64,000 nucleotides of DNA, taken from positions 39,781 through 103,780 of the forward strand of contig JALMLS010000641.1 of NCBI GenBank assembly GCA_038496445.1. Reading direction: 5' to 3'. The notes under the pieces are model-generated. The model saw only the letters and a list, made by a program, of their open reading frames with translations, did no database searches and was not told the origin of the DNA. Below, in pieces: positions 1-11,951 of the stretch. Source of the DNA: Trichosphaerium sp. ATCC 40318. Taxonomy: Eukaryota; Discosea; Flabellinia; Trichosidae. The stretch's first letter is position 1. Each line of letters starts with the position of its first letter. Made by a program: the position numbers and the translations under genes.

Positions 1-110
1 AGTCTTTTGTTTCTGTCAATGAATTTGAAGCGTCTGTTGGAAAGGCGGAAAATCAGAAAGCTGTTTGTGAAGCAAAAATATCTGCTAATTTTCTCATCAA
101 ACTAGCTTAA
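1..110 (+). CDS. 3' end of an unidentified gene (partial)
   Basis: The third forward frame is open from the window edge to a TAA at 108-110, giving about 35 residues rich in Glu, Lys and Ala. The TyrRS start follows 57 bases later in the same direction, so this looks like the last exon of an upstream gene. The fragment is too short to assign a family. Confidence 0.4.
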   Translation, partial: SFVSVNEFEASVGKAENQKAVCEAKISANFLIKLA

Positions 111-166
111 GTGCATGGCCAATAAGTAATTAGGGAATAGAAAGTAAAGTGTAAACAAAGTTCACA

Positions 167-2626
167 ATGGCTGAACCTAATACCACTCCGCTTACTGTGG
201 AACAACAATACGATTTAATTACAAATGACTTGCAGGAAATACCTCTCTCTGATGTACCTCGCCTGAAAGCGCTTCTAAAAGAGCGTAACGAAAAGGGTGA
301 ACCTGTGAGAATATACTGGGGCACAGCAACAACCGGCAAACCGCATTTTGGCTACCTTGTCCCGATCTTCAAGATTTCGGACTTCCTAGCAGGTTTGAAG
401 CCTATTGTAGCTTTTGTAGCGTTAACGCCTCACTTTAGCTGGTTGTCACGTCACTATCCTTTTTGCTGACATTCATGCGTACTTGGATGACATGAAGAGC
501 CCATGGGACGTTTTGCAGCACCGTTGTGAATTTTACGAAAAAATCATCAAAGGTACGCTATCAGACCACTGCATTGGTTGCTCCATAATTTGTTGATGCT
601 AAAACGGCTACTTCAGCCATGTTATCTCTTGTTGGATGTCCACTAGAAAAGCTTCACTTTGTAAAGGTACTGTACGCTCGTAAAATACTCAAGCATTAAC
701 TTGGTAATCATTCAGGGATCGGATTTTGAGCTTGACAAAAAATACACCCTAGACGTACTAAAAGTTTCTGCAATGGTAACCACACACGATACAATAAAGG
801 TAAGAGCATACGCGTAAAAAAGACGGTTTGTTTTACGCACAAAAATACGCCAACTCTGTGTCTAACACCTACACCAAGGCTGGCGCTGCTGTAGTTCGCC
901 AAACAAAAACACCAAAGATGAGTTCTTTGTTATACCCAATTTTGCAAGCTCTAGATGAAGAATACTTGGGCGTAGACTGCCAATTTGGCGGTGTAGATCA
1001 ACGTAAAATTTTCATGTTTGCAAAAGAACAACTACCTAGAATTGGTTACAAAAAGAGGTAAGTAACGCAATGACCTCATCTCCAACTGTTTTTATTTGTT
1101 TGGTCGCTAACCACAATTTTGTAGAATTCATTTAATGAATCCTTTGATACCTGGCCTTACTAAGGACGGAAAGATGAGCAGCAGTATCACAAACTCTAAA
1201 ATTGATTTTGATGACAGTGACGATGAGATTAAGTGCGTTTTTTAACCAAGATACTTTGGCTAGTAAAACATATTTCTGACACTTTCTAGGCGAAAGATTT
1301 CTTGCGCTTACTCTATAGATGGTGTTGCCGAAAATAATGGCATGCTTTGCATGTTAAAATACGTTTTATGGAGGTACGACGAACGTAACAAACTACAACA
1401 AGAACTACAATGTGAAAGAAAATTTGTTTCTGTTTGGCACCCCACAGAAATATTTCTTACTCTTGTAGACGTTTGTGTAAGAAAGAAAAACCTGGTTTGG
1501 CTGTTATGCAAGGTGATAAGATAGCATTTTTCTCTACCTACGCTGAATTGGAAGAAGCTTTCACAAACAGTACGTTTCACTTGTTTGAATACTTTTAACT
1601 CAACCACCTTCAGAAACGGTTACATCAAAACAACTCAAAGCATCAATTGTGGATGAACTCATAGAGTTAATCAAGCCTCTTCGTAAGGTCTTGGAAGAGA
1701 GCAAGGTACAAAATAGTCTTTTAAAACACATTGTATCATTGTACTGATTGTGACACGTATTTATCATTTTTTTAGGCTTTGCTCGCAAAAGCTTACCCTG
1801 TAGACGAAGAAGAACAGAAGCGTCTTGCTGCGCTAAAAAGTGTCGTTACTAAGGGTACAAAACCTACAAAATTTCTTTAACGCAAACTCACCTTTGTACT
1901 ATCTAGCTGCTTCAATCACTGATTTCGAGATTAAAGTTGGTAAAATTGTTCAAATTGAACCAGCAAAAAGAGGCAATAAGTGCGTAGTAACCAAAACTAA
2001 AACCAATTGATTTACGCTTTAGATTATACCTCTGTAAAATAGATGTTGGAGAAGACGAACCACGTGATGTTTGCGCTGGATTACGCCAATTGATGACAAT
2101 TGACAAATTGCAGGTAAAAGAAAAAAAGTCATTTTGATAAGTATTGGTAAACAAAGTCTAATGGTATTTTGTATTGCAGGATAAGACAGTATTAGTTGTT
2201 AGCAATTTACCTCAAGTAAAGTTGATGGGCTTCCCATCCAATGGTATGATCCTAGTAGGCTCAGTGGGCAAGAAAGAGGTAACGAATGACTTCTTTTTTG
2301 TAAAGAGAACTAAACCTTATCTTTTAGTTTGCACTCGTTGAACCACCTCAAGGTGTTGAGATTGGAGAGGTTATAACCTACGGATCACTTGAAGGTAGTC
2401 CACTACCTTCTGCGTCATTGACAAAGAAAAAGATTGCAAAAATCTTGAGTGTACGTGAACACAAAGCAAACAAACAACTTGTTTAATCAACCATCTTCTT
2501 TTTTTTATTTACATATTTTTTTAGTTTTTGAAGACAGACGCTGATGGTATGGTCATGTGGAAGACAACACCTCTTATTACATCCAAAGGAAACTGTAAAT
2601 CTCTCCCAAACGCTAATGTGAGCTAA
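167..2626 (+). CDS. cytosolic tyrosyl-tRNA synthetase with C-terminal EMAPII-like domain
   Basis: Class I synthetase charging tRNA-Tyr in the cytosol. The start ATG opens a short N-terminal helix region, then the HIGH-type signature [10 protein letters not shown], the [12 protein letters not shown]-like segment (spelled [12 protein letters not shown] here), [13 protein letters not shown] for tyrosine binding, and the KMSKS-type loop GKMSSS near 1175. After the anticodon-binding half, the exons from about 1910 encode a complete EMAPII/tRNA-binding domain ([18 protein letters not shown], then [20 protein letters not shown]), as in animal cytosolic TyrRS. About twelve short introns are needed. 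The first, with donor GTTTGA after CTAGCAG, joins DFLA to [13 protein letters not shown]. The TAA is at 2624-2626. The gene converges on SPT4, with 56 bases between the stops. The family call is secure; some internal splice points are approximate. Confidence 0.93.
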
Positions 2627-2682
2627 AAACAGAGAAGAGAGAAGAGAAAACAATAAAAAGAGCGTTTCTATCTTTCTTTTTT

Positions 2683-3148
2683 TTAATCCACTTTTTTCAC
2701 AATTATCGGAGACTCATCCAAAGGTCTGTATGGGACATTATTACTATTCATCACATCAATAATATCTTGATTAAGTCTTGCGAATACACCTGCAGCGTAA
2801 CAACCTGGAACCCATTCTTTGATGATCGATTAGTAAAATTATTGTAATTTTTTTCGTTGTACTTGGATTCATGCGCGTCCATTTTGCTACCCAACTCTTG
2901 TTTGGGTCTGTCATTGTGATTATTCTTGAACGAAAAATGTTACGTTCATTTATTTACAAAATTTGAGCGCCTACCCGTTGAAATTGGTTGTAGTTAGGTC
3001 CACAATATCGTCATCTTCATTTGTATACAGAAATTGAAAGCGAGAGCAATTATCACAACGATCAAGTCTGAATTGTTGCTCAGTCTTCACTAGGCCACAT
3101 ATCAAACAAGCACGAAGCCTTGTGAGTTTGTTTGGGACAACACCCATG
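2683..3148 (-). CDS. SPT4: transcription elongation factor SPT4
   Basis: SPT4 pairs with SPT5 (DSIF) to make RNA polymerase II processive. Three exons read cleanly on the minus strand. Exon 1 (3148-2975) carries the zinc-ribbon cysteines LRACLICGLVKT and RCDNC. Exon 2 begins GIITMTDPNKSWVAKW. Exon 3 gives WVPGCYAAGVFARL and ends VKKVD then TAA at 2685-2683. The product is about 115 residues, the usual size, with all four zinc cysteines. The upstream intron starts GTAGGC; the second donor is GTACAA. The start lies 179 bases from the prefoldin 6 start on the other strand, so the two probably share a promoter. Confidence 0.93.
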
Positions 3149-3327
3149 TCTTCGTAGCTGAGGGCTCAGAATTAGTATGTAGGGAGTTTTTTCGATTAGA
3201 AAATGCGAACCCGTCATGCATTGTTGGTGTTGGAGGGATAGAAAACTGTAGCCAGCTTTCTGACCTTTTCTGACTCTGCGTTTTTCTCTTTGTATTTTGT
3301 TACACAAAGGCAGTACGACACAAAAAA

Positions 3328-3975
3328 ATGAGCCTACAAGAACAATCACGTAAACTAGAACAAGATTTAGCAAAGCTTCGCAAATTACAACAAGGTACGC
3401 GCGATATTATAGTATAAACAGTTAATTTAATCAATTTAGATGTTGTAAAGGCACAACAGCAAAAGAGAAAACTAATAACGCAACAAAATGAAAATCAAAT
3501 GGTCAAATTGGTACGGCATTGGCCTAATTGTACCTTCAGAATCCTCACATGATCACATAAAGGAGTTGGCAGAAATTAAAGATGATGGCACAGTATACAA
3601 ACTCATTGGCCCTTGTCTCGTAAAACAAGACCTGAGTGAAGCCAAAAAGACGGTAGAACAGCGTCTCAAGTACATTGGTGGCTTACTGTACGTAAACCAC
3701 GCCCAAATGACTTTAAAATGATCTACACAGCGCTGTACCACATGTCAAATCTTTTTACATATTTTAACGCGTACAGAACTTAAAAAACAATCCGAGGCAC
3801 CAGCCTACAAATCGTTTTATTTTCGTCCAATTTCACATCTAAGCCACTTTTCAGCGAAGAATGCGAGAAGCAAACAACAGAATTTCAAAAAAAATTCACT
3901 ACCCAACAACAACAGACTCTAGTACTACAACAACAAGTCCAACAAATGGCTCAACAACGTGCAGCTGGAAAGTAG
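3328..3975 (+). CDS. PFD6: prefoldin subunit 6 (beta-type)
   Basis: Component of the hexameric prefoldin chaperone that delivers unfolded actin and tubulin to CCT. Four exons: N-terminal helix MSLQEQSRKLEQDLAKLRKL, then QNENQMVKLELAEIKDDG, the beta-hairpin core VYKLIGPCLVKQDLSEAKKT, and the C-terminal Gln-rich helix ending AQQRAAGK. Introns lie at 3395-3439, about 3495-3560, and 3688-3854. The last is 167 nt, much longer than its neighbours. With these joints the protein aligns without gaps to the family pattern, including the KYI...E turn. The stop TAG is at 3973-3975. Length is about 125 residues, normal for the family. Confidence 0.92.
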
Positions 3976-4272
3976 GCTTGTTTTCAAAAAAAAAGTAATA
4001 AAAACTGTCTCAAACAACAAACACTAGCAAGCCTTTGTAATCAATTTCCAATCAGTTTACAGCGTGATATTATTGGTACTGTCGATCTTACCAACGACTG
4101 AACGGTTTCTAAATATCACGAAAGAAATGAGGTTTTAACAAACAAAAAAATTTGATTCGTCAGAAAAAAACAGTTGGTTAAATAGTACATTTATTAGGGG
4201 AGTGGTTTCATCTTGAAGAAAGGGAAAAATAGGAGGCAACGAAAGAACATACTTTCAAGCAGTTTAAACTAC

Positions 4273-7200
4273 TTAACTGAATGTTTTCAAAGTACCAAGG
4301 TTAGCAGGCTTAGGTGGAACAGCAGGCGTATAAGCGTCAACAGCAGGTAATTTAGGACCACCACTGCTATCAGTATCAGACTCCTCAGCTAGATGAGCAT
4401 CAATACTCTTACTCTTCCTTAAAGTCGATAACCCAAGACCAACTGGCTTCGAAGGTAAAGGAGGTGGCGGTCTCTGAACCTAAAAAAAAAAGTTAGATGG
4501 TTTTCTTGGTTTTTTCTTAAAAAGCACTTACTTTGCGTTTCTTTCTTCGTCTTCGTTTAGAACGTTCACTAGCATCTAAGTCACCTTCTTGTTGTGTTGG
4601 AGAGGTTTTAATACTAGAACTAGCATCAACACGTCTACCACTCTTCTTGCGTGCGGAACCAGGTTTTTTGATTTTTCTATTACTTTTATTTCCTCTTGCG
4701 CTTTTTTTCCCACTTGACATTCCAGAACTATTATTTGTCTTCGTAGGTAATGAAATTTCAAAGTCAAAATCAGCTTTTCCTACTAGTCGAGGAGAAGAAG
4801 CTCCTCTAGGCGAAGAAGGCCCTCTTGGAGAAGAAGGCCCGTCATTAATAGTATTGACTTTTTTTGGGTTTAATGGCCCTTTTCTTGCTCTTAGGAAGTC
4901 ACTTTTGAACGTCTCGTCAGTCTCCAATTGAGCAATCAAGTCAACACCAACATTTCCTCCGAGTGTCTTTCTACGATTTCTTCTTTCTTTCTCCTTTTCT
5001 TTTTTCTTTTTACGTTTTGTAGAACGCTTAGTTGAAGCCTTTGCAGACATATCAACAGAACCACGTGTAGGTGGTACAAGTGGGCCTCTTGCAGCTTTAG
5101 GACTTGTAGGTGGTGAAGAAGAAGTAGCTGTAACAGCTATACTCTTAGCTCTGTATTTCTTTTTCTTTTGTTTTTTGGCATAAACTTTATCTGATTCTGC
5201 AGCTGCTTCTGAAGAAAGACCAAACTTAACTCCTTTACCAGTAGGACTCTTACTCTCTTGTGTTGCATTTTGTGGTATAGGTGGAAGAGCCATAGAAAGC
5301 CTCTTATCATTAGTAGAGAAAGAAGCGTTAATTTGTCTTTGAGCTATGTTGCCCACTGGTGCAGTCTCAGCCTATAAAAATAGGTAAGAAACAACATTTC
5401 ACAGGAGGACAAAAAAACCACGTTTCTTTTCCCAGACGGTTTCAACGTACACGTGCTACAAAATCACTACTTGGAGCAAGACCAGATGATGTTCGCCTTC
5501 CTGTTCCTGTAGAGCTTCCAGCTGAGTTATTAGATCCAATAACCTACAATCTCGTATAAATGATAAAGCAAGGCATTGTGATGAACTCAAGATATAGTAG
5601 TAACATTCTTCTCGCGTACATGTTTTAAAGAAGCTGCTGACTGAGCAACACTTGAATCTTCAGTGGGTTTTTTCAAAATAGAACCTTTAGGTGACGCCGA
5701 ACTTGATGCAAGTTGTTTACTACCTGCCGTAGAGAATACTCCACGCATAGATCCAGGTAATGGTGCTGTACCCGATGTACTAACAGTAAATTGTCCTAGG
5801 GTACCACGTCTCTCTCTAATCACTACAGGCTCATCATAGAAAGAATAACTGAGGAGATTAATAGGTGGAATGAACTTTGATTTTTCCTCAAAAGGAATAG
5901 GAAATCCACCAAGTCTAGTACTTTATAAATGTAGTTAGGATATTATATATTACCTTAGAGCCTCCATGACCATCTTAGCTGAGTGTATTTCTGATAAAGA
6001 TGAAAGTATTTTAGGCAATTGGATGTCATTAGATTCAACAAAGTCCACAAACTAAAAAAATGGTTAGTTGTTTTTTATCATCCACGTGTTAGACTTTTCG
6101 TACTTGTTGTGGAGGTGTTACAGTACTTATATTTTCAGTAAATCTAGTGCCTCCTTTATGGAGCTGTTGTATCCATCCAATTACATTGACTTGTCCAGAA
6201 GATGTAATAGGTTTCTTGAGAGGACACCACCTAATGACAAACCATTACTAAAATGTTACCATAAAAAAACAAACTAACAAAACACGTACCAGATGCCTAT
6301 ACCATTAAACTCATGAATACGTTCATACAATCTAAATAAACTGAACCCTTCACGTGGTTGTTCCTAATAATCAAAATATTAGTCTTTCAATTCAAATCAA
6401 TAAAAAATCTCGTACAGTAAAAGCATCTTGAAAGTTAGTTACATTTCTCGTTATTTCAGCAAGGAATAGCTCTGGTTCTAGAGTATACTTATTTACAAGT
6501 TTCACTATTAATCCAACACGTGTATATGCTGTGTTTGTATGTAACTTTGTAAGGGAAGGTAGTATACCAACACCATTGTATACTATGTAAAACAAAAAGT
6601 CAACCTCCATAAAAAAAAAAAAAGCTAGATCTACGCACATAAAATATCGCCTGTTTTGAACTCGTCACAGTGTTGTTTGTATGAAAAGTTATGCTTAAGT
6701 TCATATCCAGAACTTGGAGCAGGAAAATAAGGAGGACTAGTTATTTGTTCCTAACCACGTGCGTGTCAGACTCAAAGCAAAAATGACGTGTGTTCAAAAA
6801 CCACTTTTACTTTTTGAATTTCACACAGAAAGTCTGCAGGTTTTAGTGAAATAACATGCACAATACCTTTAGTTGGGTGTAAAAGAACCGTGCGTGAATG
6901 TTTCCAACGATTTCCCTCGGATTTTTCTATTCATGACGGTGAGAAGAGACCACAAGGTCGCCTAAGCGCGTGTAGTAGTTTAATAGGTACCTTAGAGTTC
7001 GCTAGTATACTTGCTGGAGCTTGTACATCTGTCCATTTGTCGCACACAACTTCTTTCTCAAAATCTGATGGAGAGCAAAGCTCACACGTCTATACATGTC
7101 AGGGATTACACGATCGTCGCTAGTTTTGTGCTCAAAGCAGAAAAATACCGTTTAAATACTAACGTACACCCATTAGCTTGTCTCCACCTAATTTTCCTGT

Positions 7201-7584
7201 GCTTGACCATATTTCTAAGGTAATAGGAGTGACAGCATCAACAATTTCGCTACATCCAGAATACGTAAGTTGACGCGTTCGTGTATTACCGTACAGCATA
7301 AATATCTCGTTCCACACTGGCTCTTGGGTTTTCTTTACAACTTTCGTCTTGAAACGCGGTTTGTGGTACACAACGCGAGCGTACGGATTACCGACTATAA
7401 TAATGAGTCTTCTGGACAAATGAAGAATGTTTACCTTTGTTTTGTTGTAATAGGCCAACGCCTTCCATAACTGTAACAGTAAGTGCCAAATACAATATAA
7501 CGCAATAGTACCATAAACGAATAGCTTTGAGTCCGCATCATCGAACAGCTCTTCGAGCTTGCCGGATTTGGCCTTTGCTTGCAT
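4273..7584 (-). CDS. C2-domain protein with long basic Ser/Pro/Lys-rich tail
   Basis: The start ATG (7584) follows an in-frame stop. Splicing at GTACTATT and GTAAACAT joins a C2 domain at about residues 18-125: KLFVYVMEGVGL, VGNPYARVVYHKPRF, KKTQEPVWNEIFML. C2 domains bind membranes, often with calcium. This copy shows only the NPYARV remnant of the usual calcium loop, so calcium binding is doubtful. A central region (about 6950-5870) of many small exons is unassigned. The C-terminal half is disordered: SNNSAGSSTGTGRR, a KRSTKRKKKKEKEKERR block, the tandem SSPRGPSSPRGASSPR, and a second basic stretch. It ends at TAA 4275-4273. It may be a membrane-to-nucleus or cytoskeletal scaffold. The gene is head to head with the next one, 113 bases apart. 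Confidence 0.75.
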
Positions 7585-7697
7585 CTATTGTCACAGTCAC
7601 GCGTTTTTGAGCGTAATTGACCAAACTTCCGAAACAAAGACCTAGAATTTAACATTTTATTTCCTCAGTTTGCTCACCAAGCAGCAAATACACTTAG

Positions 7698-9627
7698 ATG
7701 TATTTTTCAGCTGATGAAGATGACATTACATCCACTCCGGTTGAAGTTGGAGGTACATCGTACGAGTACAATGAAAACTCTACCAGTGTAACAATTGGTA
7801 CGTGCATCTCGCTAGTATAAATTCTGGAAACAGTTTGGTGACAGCGTTGTTATTTTACAGGACAAGGACAGCAAACTATACACCAGGTATGCTATTCAAC
7901 AGTAAAAACCATTTGACAGTTACAGCGGAATGAATACAGGTTGCTTTCATATTTTTTGGCTGCTTTCGCGTTTACACAGTTGTTTGATACCATATTTTCG
8001 TTCGCTGTCAAAATGTACGCACTGGAAGCAAATTCGAAAGAAAAGCAGAAAAAAACAATTTGACATTTACCTTGTAGAGATTCTAAACCCAACTTGCATG
8101 TTACATACAAGGAAATGGTTCAATTCCGTACGCTCAAAAGAAAACAAGTTGATCACAAGCTGAATATTCGGCTCCTTACTTATTACTAGTTCCACCAATA
8201 GCTAGATTGCTTATATTATGGCGTGTGTATTTCTTTAAAATTAAAAAGGAGAACAATAAGGCTTCCCTAATCGAGGTAATTCCAAAACAAGCAAGAGACT
8301 TTTTTTTTCTTACAATGGTTTTTTAGATTTTTATTTTTCTGTTTCTTGCTTGTTTATGGCTTCTTGGGTCAGGTACATCACCTATCAATGTATTAAAAAT
8401 CACGTGGCTTATACTATAGGTGTAAATATTGCCGCTCACGGTAATGGCAGAATAGTGAATGGAATCAACAAGCAGTGGGATGCGTTTAATGCAAATGTTA
8501 CTTTTCCTCCGGAATTGAAACTTATTGCAGGTGATTTGGATACTTATATTACCGTTAGCATCTATTTTATATATTCTTTTATACTCACAGAAACATAGAG
8601 TCTTGAACGTGTACAAAAAGGGTTACTTTTAGTCAGCGCATACTTCGGACATTGTGCGTGTTTTTTTTTGGTTGCTAAAGTGTATCTTGTGTTAGTTAAA
8701 ACGAGTCAATGTCACTTTGCACAAACGAATAGTTTTAACGTTGTTGTTCTAATATTTTTATAGTATGCTTTTATATACTATTACTATGTTTGGTAATTCG
8801 TCAATGGGTACTAACACTTCTTTTTTTTTGAAGGGTTTTTTTCAACGAAATAACTCGTTCTTTAGCTCAATCCTTTACCTTATGTTCCAAAACATAATTT
8901 ATGGCACATGACACTTATAATAGTGTCAGCAGTAGTTTTTGGCACTAGTACTTTAGCTCTATCTATTTACAAGTATGCCAATTTAAACGGTTTTTCAATG
9001 TCCTTTTTTTTGACATAGTAGTTTTTTTTTGGTTTGTTAACGGCTTTGTTCTAGAAAAACAGTCCCTTTAACTATTATATACGCTGTTTTAAACATTATT
9101 TTTGGTATATATGTCTTTCTTTTAAGAGAGAGATGTTGTGAGAGATTAGAGAGAGCAAAATTTAAAGTACGTCTTTTTGTTGTGTTAGGATGTACGTTTT
9201 TTCAGCTAACACTCTATGATATAGTATAACCAATATATTAATCGATTTGACGGCGATAAATCTAGAAAAGCTTTTCGATGGAAGGAGTACCCATGTGCGT
9301 TTTGAGTTTTTTGTAAAAAAAAGAAGAAAAACTTGTCATGGATTGTTATACGTTCTAACCACCTTTTAGTGCTTGTATTCCTTATCACATCTGCTTTGCC
9401 GATGAGCTTTGGACTCATAGTGTACGCTATAGTATATTTTGTTGCGTAAAAAGAGATTGAGAGGTCTCATATTTGACACAGTAGTGTTGCCTATAATTCG
9501 CTTACTTTGCCTTGTAAATAAATTTTTCAAAAACCTCAAAAAGTATTTGCTCAAAGCGGTTGTAAAGTATGTTATACTTGGCCAATACGATGATTTGAAC
9601 GACACTTTGAAAAGCTTGGCTACGTAA
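7698..9627 (+). CDS. multipass membrane protein, family unknown
   Basis: Many small exons spell alternating hydrophobic stretches after a soluble, acidic N-terminus (MYFSADEDDITSTPVEVG). Likely membrane segments are RLLSYFLAAFAFTQLFDTIF, APYLLLVPPIARLLILW, EIFIFLFLACLWLLG, HLCFYILLLCLLNPL, TLIIVSAVVFGTSTLALSIY, TIIYAVLNIIFGIYVFLL and LVFLITSALPMSFGLI, then a Lys-rich cytosolic tail ending DDLNDTLKSLAT. An NAN-V-T-like glycosylation sequon lies between segments 3 and 4. Seven segments would fit a receptor-like protein, but I see no family signature. Several 3' joints are uncertain: an alternative end is TAA at 9207-9209 if the last exons belong to another gene. Confidence 0.55.
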
Positions 9628-9909
9628 CCTTCAATTATTCACTGCACACGCGAAAATCAATGAAATTTAGCGAAATTTCTTTTCTTTTTATAGTTTTTAC
9701 CTCCATTTACTTTCTGGTTTTTTGGTTTTTGGTTTGAACTATGTCTTTCATTTCGTTTTTATTTTTAACAACGTACATTCTTCTTTTTCATCAGTTTGGA
9801 ATTTCGCCTAGTTTTTAGAATGAAATTATAGAAATCAGAATATTCACCGTATGCCATACTCTTTTCTTTAGTGACATCGTACTCTCATTAATAAAAAAAA
9901 TATACAACA

Positions 9910-11748
9910 ATGGCGTCGTCTGTTACAAAGACGCTACCAGTAAAGCTATTACTGTTACAGTCTGAAGGGCTAGTAGATGTTAAAGTACAATCTTATGGCA
10001 CTTCGAAAGGACCAAAGAAACAAGTCACACTTGACTCTGATGGTTTCACAACAGTACGTGTATATAAGCAATTGATAAAAAGTTGTCTTCGCTTGCTAAC
10101 TCTGGATAAGGTTGTAAGACGCAAGTCTGTACAGAAGGCAAAGACACGAAAGACAAAGCCAAAATCTACGCAACCTAGGCGCCAGCAAGCATTGAAGAGT
10201 GTCCCTAGACGTACTCCTCAGAAGGTGGTTACAAAGGAGGTTGTAAACAAGTCCAAGCGTGTAAATTATAACGGCAACGACAATGTTTGGGACGTGATTG
10301 AATTTGTTTCTCCAGAGCAAGAGCGAAAAGTTCAGAAACAAACAACAAAATCGCCTAAAGTTGTAGCTTCAAAAGAACTCCAGAATCCTTTGCCTCAAGT
10401 GCATGTAGATACTAGTGATCTTTACAAAGTATCTAAAGCTAGAGACATTGATGATTCCGAAGTAGAGAAGTCACAACAGTCACAAAAGTTAAGATGTTTT
10501 GATACAAACGAACACTTTACACAACAAGTGATTGGATTGCCAATTTCAATTCGAAGACGTAATGATTACTACTACCTTGATTGTCCTTTTGTTTATCAGA
10601 GCTATCAAAGCTTTCATTCAAAGAAGACTAGAGAGACATCGTGGAAAGAACGTTTTCAACATTGGTTGCCTCTATGGATAGACGAAAAACACGCCAGAAG
10701 GTAATGGCTTTTTTTATCTTTTTTTTTTTTTGAAGGTTTTTGTTTTGTTACGAATCTCAGTCTCACACTTTTATGTAGAGCTTCAGTTCATGTTGATAAA
10801 GCCATTTTAAATATATGGATGGATCTTCAAAAACGTAACTTTGGTAGATTCACAGGAGATTACTGGACGATGCCAACTTTTGCGCCAAAAATGGTTTTGG
10901 AGGTTATTCCACCTTTGATGAGCAGTATTGTTTCGAGACTCTACAGCTGGAAATCAAAGAATATATCCGCACCAATCGAAGCATACCGTGCTTGTCATAG
11001 ATTGCTTATTAGCTACGTTGAGAGGTTCCCTGCTTTGAGAAAAATGGTAAACCAAATCGCTGTAAAGTTTATTCGAAGTGATGTTGAGAGACGAAGCTGG
11101 TGGGATCTAAATGAGTTCTTACAGATGGCGACAGTACGTTGAATTTTTGCAATCATGCTTTTCTGGTGTTTACGAAACGTGTTGCTTATTTTTTATTGAA
11201 AGGTCGCTGATAGAGTTACTTGGAATCACTTGTGTTTTCCTTTTTTGAAGGAACTTTTTGAAAGAGTAGCAAAAAGATCTGCACGTGTTTTCCCTAGGAA
11301 CAAAAATGTTCCTGCAAACTTTACACTGAAGACAGCAGTTCCATGCCCAGCTGGTACGTATCTGCAAACGACTTTTAAGGCGAATCTGCTTTTTTTTTTT
11401 CAATAATTGTATCTTATTTTTTTCTTAGATAACTACCGTAACGCGACTACCTTCGAATGTAACAGTAGGACTCTAAAGATTGCTGCCATGAATGTATATT
11501 TTTTTACACATGTTGCTCGTACTCTTGGTATTGCAACAGAGAGCACAACACTCGCTTATGATGCTGCACTCAGCTTGCCTTCAAAAAGCATGATAAGCTC
11601 TATTTCACAAAAATTAGCAGAGATGGACTCCATGAAGTCTTTTGATGCTTTTTTCCTTCACATGGGTATAACACCAATAAAAGGTAATACCCTAACTGCT
11701 TGGTTACTCCAAGCAACAAAAAATACGTCAAAACGACAAAGGAACTAA
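9910..11748 (+). CDS. unrecognised basic protein
   Basis: The ATG opens a long first exon. Removing an intron with donor GTACGTGTA near 10054 joins DSDGFTT to VVRRKS. The first third is lysine/arginine-rich (QKAKTRKTKPKSTQPRR) and looks disordered or nucleic-acid-binding. The rest is a folded, mostly helical region: YWTMPTFAPKMVLEVIPPLM, RSWWDLNEFLQMAT, RVTWNHLCFPFLKELFERVA, DAFFLHMGITPIK. It has no membrane segment and no motif I recognise. Stop TAA is at 11746-11748. The next gene starts 203 bases on in the same direction. Confidence 0.7.
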
Positions 11749-11951
11749 ACATGTATAACAAAAAAAATAAAACTACAGTTCCTGTGAAACAGTTTCGTGT
11801 AAAATTATCACTTGAAATACTTGGTTCCTACCTTGTTTATGTCTGCGCAAATCCAAATCATTATCATCACGTGTTCCAAGTGAGGCTTACTTGGATAAAT
11901 GTCTAAGTCAGACACGTGCTAAGTAAGTGTCAGGAACTGAAAGTTTAACAC

